A stretch of 15,098 nucleotides of DNA, from contig JADGIZ010000359.1 in the NCBI GenBank assembly GCA_027604665.1, positions 1-15,098 of the forward strand. Reading direction: 5' to 3'. A program made the position numbers and the translations under genes. Below are positions 9,407 to 15,098 of this stretch, piece by piece. The stretch is from Polyrhizophydium stewartii. Its lineage: Eukaryota; Chytridiomycota; Chytridiomycetes; Rhizophydiales. The notes under the pieces were generated by a model. That model searched no databases, was not told the DNA's origin, and worked only from the letters and a program-made list of their open reading frames with translations. How positions within the stretch are numbered: the stretch's first letter is position 1; each line of letters opens with the position of its first letter.

Positions 9407-9923
9407 TGTTGAGGACAAGGCCGTCGAACCTCTTCTTGAACCAGTTGATGGTCTCGTCCTTGTTGACGCGGTGGGGCGCACCAATGCGGCCGCTCTTGTG
9501 CTTCTTGATGGCGGTCTTGCGGCCCGGGCGGCCCATGACGACGTAAAAGTCCATGCCGTAGATACCAATCGACGGGTCGTACTTGATGCCCAGGTCAATG
9601 TGCTCCTGGATGCCGAAGCCAAAGTTGCCAGTCGCCGAGAAGTTCGACTTCTTGAGCTCGTACTCCTTGACCTTGAGGCCGCGCTCCAGAATCTCCTCCG
9701 CCTTGGGGCCGCGCACGGTGCAGTGGACCGAGATCTTCTCGTTACGGCGGATGCCGAACGTGCGGACCGTGTAGCGGGCCTTGGAGAACACGGGCTGCTG
9801 GCCCGTGAGCTGCTCGAGCACCTTGGCCGCGCGGGTGAGCCTGTCACCGGACTCGCCGACACAGATGTTGAGGCAGAGCTTCTCGAGGCGGAGCTCCTTC
9901 ATGGGGTTGGTCGTGGTCTCGGC
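9402..9923 (-). CDS. RPL11: 60S ribosomal protein uL5 (RPL11), main exon; first exon not located
   Basis: Cytosolic large-subunit protein contacting 5S rRNA and part of the 5S RNP. The exon gives 173 residues plus stop: [112 protein letters not shown] and the end [15 protein letters not shown]. This is nearly the whole family length (about 170-178). An internal ATG at 9902 exists, but conserved Asn-Pro precedes it, and an acceptor CAG (9926-9924) with a GCTGAC branch (9955-9950) shows a phase-0 intron just upstream. Exon 1 therefore encodes probably only the first one to few residues. No ATG with a convincing phase-0 donor was found between 9960 and 10870. The stop codon TAA is embedded in an AATAAA. 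Confidence 0.95.
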   Translation of the reverse strand, partial: AETTTNPMKELRLEKLCLNICVGESGDRLTRAAKVLEQLTGQQPVFSKARYTVRTFGIRRNEKISVHCTVRGPKAEEILERGLKVKEYELKKSNFSATGNFGFGIQEHIDLGIKYDPSIGIYGMDFYVVMGRPGRKTAIKKHKSGRIGAPHRVNKDETINWFKKRFDGLVLNK

Positions 9924-10395
9924 CTGCAGGTCGGGGTCGCGCAGCGCAGGTCAGCAACCAACGTCACAGCGACAGGGGCCGCGGTGCACACGGAGCGCAG
10001 GCGGAAGCGGCGGGCCGGAGCACCAGCAGGACGGTCGGGCACGGCGGCGTCCCGCAGAGCCGTGCACTCGGGGGAGAACCCTGACAGCGCCGGCGCCGCC
10101 CTGGAGACGAGCCAACGCTGGCAGGTCGCCGGCCACGCCCGCCTGGGCCGCGCCTCGGGCCGTGCCCGCATGAGAGGCGGGGGGCTGCCTCGCACAGCCA
10201 GGCGGGTGCTGCCGCTGCGGCCTCGAGCCCGCCTGTGTGCCTGCACCACGGCCCAGCAGGAGTTTGGCCCGTGCGGCTCAGGCCGACGGCTCGAGACCAG
10301 CGGGCAGACAGCGAGCCGGCCGACGGACGGATGGATGGATGGACGCCCGAGCACGGATGGTTGCGCGCGCGCACGGACGCAGCGCGTCCGCCACG

Positions 10396-10409
10396 CATCC
10401 GTGGATGCG
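10396..10409. promoter_or_regulatory. Inverted repeat GCATCC-GT-GGATGC, candidate regulatory site
   Basis: Perfect six-base arms around a two-base centre. The overlapping 16-mer TCCGTGGATGCGCGCG (10398-10413) is identical to 2402-2417 in the uS8m/SmB divergent promoter, where the left arm differs by one base. A dimeric transcription factor site is possible. Function is inferred from symmetry, recurrence and location only. Confidence 0.3.
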
Positions 10410-10729
10410 CGCGTATCCCCCGTGCGCGCGCAGCTCCATCCGCCCGCGGCCGTCCGCGTCCGCCCGGCCGCTGGTCCTTGGGCGGCCCCGTTCGCCCGTG
10501 TGTCGCCGGCCGCGCGAAAAATCGACTTGCCATCTCGCAAATTCGTGTGGGAGAAGGCCACGACGCGCTCCGGCCCCGCCTTGGTCGTCGCGGCGCGACC
10601 TGAGGGCGTTTTCCACGATGCGACTTGCACCAATCATCCGCGCACAACACCCTCGCCCGCACACACACACTCGGTCGCGAGCAAACTGGCGGCTTTGTTG
10701 AGTTGAGCGGCTGGTTGAGATGCGCCGAA

Positions 10730-10852
10730 GCGAGAGAAAGGGGAGAACGTGCGGAGAAGCAAGCGAAGACTGGGAAGTGGGAAAAGAAGGGCGAGGAGGG
10801 GGAAGCGTGGGAGAGAAGCCAAGGAAAGTGGGGGGGGGGGAGAAGATGCACC
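10730..10852 (-). promoter_or_regulatory. Pyrimidine-rich (minus strand) putative core promoter of uL5
   Basis: The minus strand is almost continuous C/T here, including a run of ten C, followed downstream by CTCAACTCAACAAAG near 10690-10710. CT-rich tracts just upstream of transcription starts are common at highly expressed fungal genes, ribosomal protein genes in particular. Assignment to uL5 rests on orientation and on the lack of another minus-strand gene nearby. If uL5 exon 1 lies further upstream (an ATG at 10863 has a phase-0 GTGCAT), this tract would be intronic instead. Confidence 0.35.
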
Positions 10853-11280
10853 CATCGAGACATGAGCCAAGAAGGGGGAGGTGAGCGAGGCAGTCGTGAA
10901 TGCAAACGGAGGCAGCTGGAGGGAGCCCCAAAAAGGCCCGACATGTGCACACAGGGAGTCCCATGTCCGACCAGTCTTTTGGAGGGGGGGAATCATCATG
11001 CAGGATACAGTCGTGTGGAAACAGAAGAGTGAAGAGCACTGGAGGAACCGGATATGCACAGAGCACGCAGTGTCAGCAGTCGGTGGCATCGATCGCGCAT
11101 GCGCGCGCGGGGTTGTGGCAGGAGCAGGCACTAAAGACAGCAACCAAAGGCAGAGTACGGGAGAAGGGGGCTCGACACAAAGCGTGCAACGCCGGCAAAG
11201 CATGTGGGCGATGGGCGAGCGGAGCAGACAATGGGCGAGCAGCGCAAAGGCATGCACATGTACACACAATGGGGCCGCAC

Positions 11281-11318
11281 CTTGTTGACCGGGAACTGCT
11301 TGTGGCACGCGCGGCATT
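11281..11318 (-). other. Possible short exon encoding a zinc-finger-like peptide (very tentative)
   Basis: Reading leftward from 11318, after CTCTAAG, the frame gives E/K-CRACHKQFPVNK and then meets AAG|GTGCGG, a good splice donor. The C-x2-C-x-K-x-F pattern is typical of a C2H2 finger start. A stop codon directly precedes it in frame, so it would need an upstream splice at an AAG acceptor. No partner exons completing the finger were found. A chance match is the likelier explanation. Confidence 0.12.
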
Positions 11319-11801
11319 CTTAGAGGCAACCCCCAGGGCCACGCGCGCAGCCTCGCCATCCCACCAGCGATCCCGCGTTGCGATGGAGCTCGAGGGAGAC
11401 AGCAAGCAGTTGCTGAGCCGTCGAGCGAGTGGCAGAAGCGCAGCAGCAGAGCGGGCCGGGTAGCAGCAGCAGCGGTGGCTGGATTAGGGATGGCAGGAGA
11501 GCGAGCGCGGCGGGTAGGGGGGGGGAAGAAACAACAAACGGAATGGAAAAGTCGATCACAAACGGCTGTGTGGGCAAGGCGGCAAGGCCGTAATCATGAC
11601 CAAGGCCCGACACAAAAGGAGAAATGGAAATCCGAAAGACGGGAAGTGGTTGAGGAAGCATTCGTTGAGGCGATGATGCAGGAGTGGTGGTGGGCGCGAC
11701 CGGCACAACAAGGCGCCGAGCCGCCGTTGCGACAGAGATGCGAGGCGCGCAGGCGGGGAGTCGAGGTGGCCTTGGTGGCGAGGAACGCGCTGTGAGGCAC
11801 T

Positions 11802-14794
11802 TTAGTGGCCGAGCAACGAGAGCGTGCTGAGCGAGATCTCCTCGACGGCGACGTTGGCGTTGGCGTGGCTGCTGAGCTCGCCCAAGGTCACGATCTGCTC
11901 GACGGTGTCGTCGCGCGCGGGCGTGGCGAGCGAGAGATGCTGCAGGCTGATGGGCTCGGCGTCGAGGTCGTCAGCCGTGCCGGCGCCGGCAGCGGCGTTC
12001 GGGGCCGCCGAGGCAAGGTCGGCCAGCGTGACAACGCCCTCGTCGACGGCCGGCTCGGCGTGCGCGCCAAGCTCGGCGAGCGTCACGACCGACGGTTCGG
12101 GCTCGGCGGCGGGGGCGGCCGCCGAGTTGGCGAGGTCCGCGAGCGACACCACGACGTCGGCGCCGTCGGCGCCGTCCTCGCCATCAGCGCCCTCGTCCTT
12201 CTTGGTCGACGGCGAGTAGTCGGCGGGGATCACGGCGGTGCCAAACTTGGGCACTGTCTCGCGGCAGTGCACAATCGCCTTGGCGGCACCCATGGCCGAC
12301 ACAAACTCGACCATAGCCGTGGGAATCGGGGCCTCGTACTCGGCCGGCAGCTGGATCTGCTTGATGTCGCCGGCAGAGGCAAGGTATTCGGCAATGTCGG
12401 CCGCCGTGATGTTCTCGGGCACGCCGGGCATGTCCACGCGCTTGTGGCGCGGCAGCGTGCACCCGCCGAGCTTGGCGGCGATTGCGGCAGCAGCGGTCTG
12501 GGGCACATCAAAGACCACAAAGGCCGACGACGGCATCGTCGGGTCCTTCTTGGGCAGGATGTGGCACGACACGATCGAGGCGGCCGAGGCCTCGAACGTC
12601 TTCTTGAGCTCCTCGAGCGTCGTGACGTGAGGGGCGATCTGGCGCACATAGACAATGCGGTTCTCGGCGGCGGCCGTCTTCTTGCTCTTCTTGGAGCCCG
12701 GCACGGGGCCGTCGCGGCGCTCGGCCTCACCGGCGTCTGACTTGCGCCAGGCAAGCTCGCCGCCCACGGGCGTCGTGGGCGGGGGCACCGTCTTGGGCAT
12801 CTCCTTGGTTGGGAACTCGACCACGAGGGCGTCCTTCATCTCGCGGAACACCGGGGGCGGCAGGGCAGCGGCGAAGGCGGCCGCCCTGCGAGCGAGGTCG
12901 ACCGAGCGGAAGGTGACGTAAGCCGATGCGCGGCGCTCCTGCGAGCGCTGGAGGATCTTGACGCGGCGGATCTCGCCGCAGCGCTCAAAGAGCGTCTCGA
13001 TCTCGGGCTGCGAGTGCAGAGGACAAGGCGGACGGGTCAGAGTCTGCGCGCGGCGGGACAGCAGCACTGCTTGCGGCGATCATACCTTGGTGATGTTGTG
13101 CGGGCAGTTGGTGAGGTGGAGCGTGCGGTTGATGGCCTCAGGGTCGAGGTCCTTGTCGAAGCTGGGGAACTTCTTGAGCGACTTGTGCGGGCCGGCGCTC
13201 GTGAGCGGCTGACCCGAGCTGCCGCTGCCGCCAAGGCCCTGTGTCGTGATCTCGAATCCAACCGACGGCTTGTCGACGCGGGCCGTGACCTCGAGCGTGT
13301 TGGCGGTGCTGTAGAGCTTGGTCGAGCGGAAGCCATCGAGGGCAGCGCGGACGGCCGCGGGCGTCTCAAAGTCCACAAACGCAGTCTTTTTCTTGGCGTC
13401 GATGCTCGCTGAGGCGGGGCGGGGCAGGGCAGCGACGCGCGTCAGCCAAGCGCACGGCGGGAGTGGCAGAGGACACGTTCCGCCAGGCGTCTGCATCCAC
13501 GCACCGTTCGAGATGTCGCCGAATGCCTTGAAGGCATCGATGATGTCCGAGATCTTGGTCGAGTCCGGGAAGCCGCGAAGCACGATGCCGACGGGGTCGG
13601 CGGGCTTGGCAGAGTCCTTGAGGCCGCGCTGCGACTTGTGGCGGCGCAGCGTCGAGCCGCCGCCCGAGGCAGCCTCGGGGGCAAGCGGCTGCACGCCCGA
13701 GGCCGAGGCTGAGGCCGAGATGGAGCGGTTGACTTCCTCGATCTGGCGGGCAAACAGGCGGTTCGAGGCGCCGCGGCCGCCAGAGGGCCCAGAAGCCGCT
13801 GCAGCCGACGAGCCGCCGGCGGCCGCCGATCCAGCACCGCGCGAGCGCTCGCCCGAGCGCTGCTTGGCGCCATCGGCAGAGCCGCGCTGCGGGATCGTCT
13901 GCAGCTGCTGCTGGAACGCGAGGCGAGTCGAGCTGTCCGACATGTTGGCGGCCGACTTGGCGCGACGGAGCGAGTTGGTTGGGCCAGACGGCGCGAGTCC
14001 CTGCTGCTGCTGCGGTGGCTGGGGTTGGGGCTGCTGCGGCTGCTGCTGCTGCTGCGGCGGCTGGTGAGCAGCTTGGGGTGGGACATGGCCCTGGTCAAAG
14101 CCAAAGGCGGTGGTGCCAGACGAAGAAGGGGGAGTGATGGTCTTGCGGATCCACTCGGCGGTGCGCTCGTTGGTGAGATCCTGGGTGGTCGGAGCGAACT
14201 CGGCGAGCGTCGTGAAGCTGGAGCGCTTGTTGAGCCTTGGGGCCGAGTCGCCCCATCCGGCGGCAACGACGGGGTGCGCATGACGCTGCGGGGCGGCGGT
14301 CGTCTGAGGGGCCAGATCCCAGCCCGAGACGGCGGCGAGCGAGGCCTGCTGCGGCTGCTGCGGCTGCGGCTGCTGTTGCTGCCAAGCGTGCACGACCTGC
14401 TGCTGTTGCTGCTGCTGGCCGAGGAGGCTCGAGGCGGGCCAGCCGACGCTGGAGGATCGCAGATGCGAGGAGCGCTGCTGGCCCGGGCCCGTGGGCTGGC
14501 CTAGCGGCACGGCCCACGACGGCTGCTGCTGCTGCGGGGGCTGCAGGGGCTGCAGGGGCTGCGCATGCGGATCGGAAGCGCCGACCCGTTCCCAGGCGGC
14601 GTCCTCGGCAGACTTCCACGAGGTGGGCCTCGCGGCGGGCTCGGGCTTGCCCCAGCCGGCGGGCACGACGGCGGGGCCCTGGGCGGCGGAGACGGTGGAC
14701 GCACCGGATCGGGGGCCCGATGACTGCCAGCCGGCGGCTGTGTGCGGCTGCGGCGCCGCGGATGACCAATCCAGAAGGGGGTCCTGCGGCGCGA

Positions 14795-14852
<58 letters not shown>

Positions 14853-15098
14853 CGCAAAGGCAAACGAGCTCTCGGCCTTGTGCTCGGGCCACAGATCCTG
14901 GTGGCCCGAGGCCCTGCGCTGGTGCGGGGCGGCAGCGGGCGGCTGGAGCTGCTGGCCGTGCGGGCCCTGCTGGTGCGGCGGCGACCAGCTGGCGAGGGCG
15001 GCGGCCTGCGGGGGCGTGACGCGGCCGGACCACTGCGACGAGAGCTGCGGGTCCGAGGGGCGGTGGCCGAGGCGGTGGTGGTGGACGCCGCCCTCGCC
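11802..15098 (-). CDS. Large RNA-binding protein: W/GW- and Q-rich N-terminus, about four RRM-like domains, repeated C-terminal motif (5'-partial)
   Basis: No specific family recognised. Exons 15098-13505, 13408-13086 and 13007-11802 give at least 1040 residues, open to the window edge, so the start is missing. Residues about 1-300 are Gln/Pro/Ser/Ala-rich with a pure 18-Gln tract and 14 Trp, including GWQ, GWG (twice), GWP and GWD contexts. RRM1 (about 499-575): GIVLRGFPDST..DAFKAFGDIS, then KKKTAFVDFETPAAVRAA after an intron. RRM2 (about 626-700): RTLHLTNCPHNITK, then FERCGEIRRVKILQ and RASAYVTF. RRM3 (about 751-823): RIVYVRQIAPHVTT..SSAFVVFDV. RRM4 (about 825-900), degenerate: KRVDMPGVPENITAADIAE..TAMVEFVS. 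The tail (about 925-1040) repeats VVTLADLA-like motifs. A role in mRNA regulation is inferred from the RRMs. Intron donors are GTGCGT and GTATGA. Confidence 0.88.
14796..14849 (-). repeat. Pure (CAG)18 repeat encoding 18 Gln
   Basis: Eighteen uninterrupted CAG codons, read on the minus strand, in frame with the RRM protein. Other Gln runs in the same protein are shorter and interrupted. The lack of synonymous CAA codons suggests recent replication slippage, so length may vary between isolates. Confidence 0.95.

Larger units (their letters stand above)
9924..11801. other. About 1.9 kb without an assignable gene: uL5 upstream region and spacer
   Basis: The left part (9924 to about 10700) is GC-rich and probably mostly the uL5 first intron plus its 5' exon, since an acceptor and branch site sit at 9924-9955. 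It contains a GGAT run (10330-10342), an imperfectly repeated CACGGATGG/CGCGCG block with the palindrome GCATCC-GT-GGATGC (10396-10409), and an AC dinucleotide run near 10660-10670. From about 10730 to 10860 the plus strand is strongly purine-rich. From 10870 to 11801 composition is less GC-biased and the longer open frames on both strands are low-complexity without family resemblance. A short zinc-finger-like segment lies at 11281-11318 on the minus strand. No tRNA or rRNA was recognised. Confidence 0.6.

Noticed and set aside
9900..9902. Internal ATG as the uL5 start
   Set aside because: Conserved Asn-Pro precedes this Met in uL5 of all kingdoms of eukaryotes, and a good acceptor and branch site lie just upstream.
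10625..11463. Plus-strand frames (Lys/Glu/Gly-rich) in the uL5 upstream region
   Set aside because: They follow the purine-rich strand asymmetry, lack motifs and are not matched to splice signals. A promoter tract explains them better.
14190..14235. PAM2-like motif (FTTLAEFAPT) that could bind poly(A)-binding protein in the GW-like protein
   Set aside because: The F-x-P part fits, but the Leu-Asn and Ala positions of the PAM2 consensus do not. Kept only as a relative of the C-terminal TLADL motif.
14095..15033. Ala/Arg-rich minus-strand frame and its plus-strand counterpart with poly-Ala
   Set aside because: These are CAG/GCA/AGC frame shifts of the Q-rich region. The Gln frame joins directly to the RRM exons and stays open to the window edge.
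1..15098. Bacterial-type operon, mobile element, tRNA or rRNA genes
   Set aside because: All confident genes are spliced eukaryotic nuclear genes. No transposase or reverse transcriptase motifs, terminal repeats or cloverleaf sequences were seen by eye.

Overview
The window is protein-coding DNA from a GC-rich, gene-dense, intron-rich eukaryotic nucleus, most probably a fungus. The reasons are spliced genes with short introns (mostly 55-140 nt), GTGCGT/GTGAGY-type donors, a near-constant GCTGAC branch-site hexamer, a mitochondrial uS8 of fungal type, and an SmB with a Pro/Gly/Met-rich tail. The exact group cannot be fixed from the sequence alone. An early-diverging, GC-rich fungus such as a chytrid is a guess.

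Layout. (1) 58-1512, plus: 26S proteasome ATPase Rpt4/PSMC6, whose 5' end lies outside the window. (2) 1725-2195, minus: mitochondrial ribosomal protein uS8m, convergent with RPT4. A 9-nt minisatellite lies between them. (3) 2526-3605, plus: spliceosomal SmB, sharing a 330-bp divergent promoter with uS8m. (4) 3602-7403, plus: DNA ligase IV, whose start codon overlaps the SmB stop. (5) 7491-9229, minus: a ZNHIT2-type HIT zinc-finger protein in five exons, convergent with LIG4. (6) 9402-9923, minus: main exon of ribosomal protein uL5 (RPL11); its first exon was not located. (7) 9924-11801: about 1.9 kb with no certain gene, probably holding the uL5 first intron, first exon and a pyrimidine-rich promoter. 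(8) 11802 to beyond 15098, minus: a large RNA-binding protein with a Trp/Gly-Trp- and Gln-rich N-terminus, about four RRM-like domains and a repetitive C-terminal tail.

The genes are mostly housekeeping: proteolysis, cytosolic and mitochondrial ribosomes, snRNP core and snRNP assembly, and non-homologous end joining. SmB and ZNHIT2 both belong to snRNP biology, but nothing shows that the cluster is a functional unit.

The most unusual items are the GW/WG-polyQ-RRM protein, which resembles a GW182-like layout; the zero-distance SmB/LIG4 junction, which stays stop-to-start whether or not the last SmB intron is spliced; two introns that must end in AAG; and a 16-nt element shared by two promoter-type regions. 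Exon boundaries were placed by eye from splice consensus plus family conservation.
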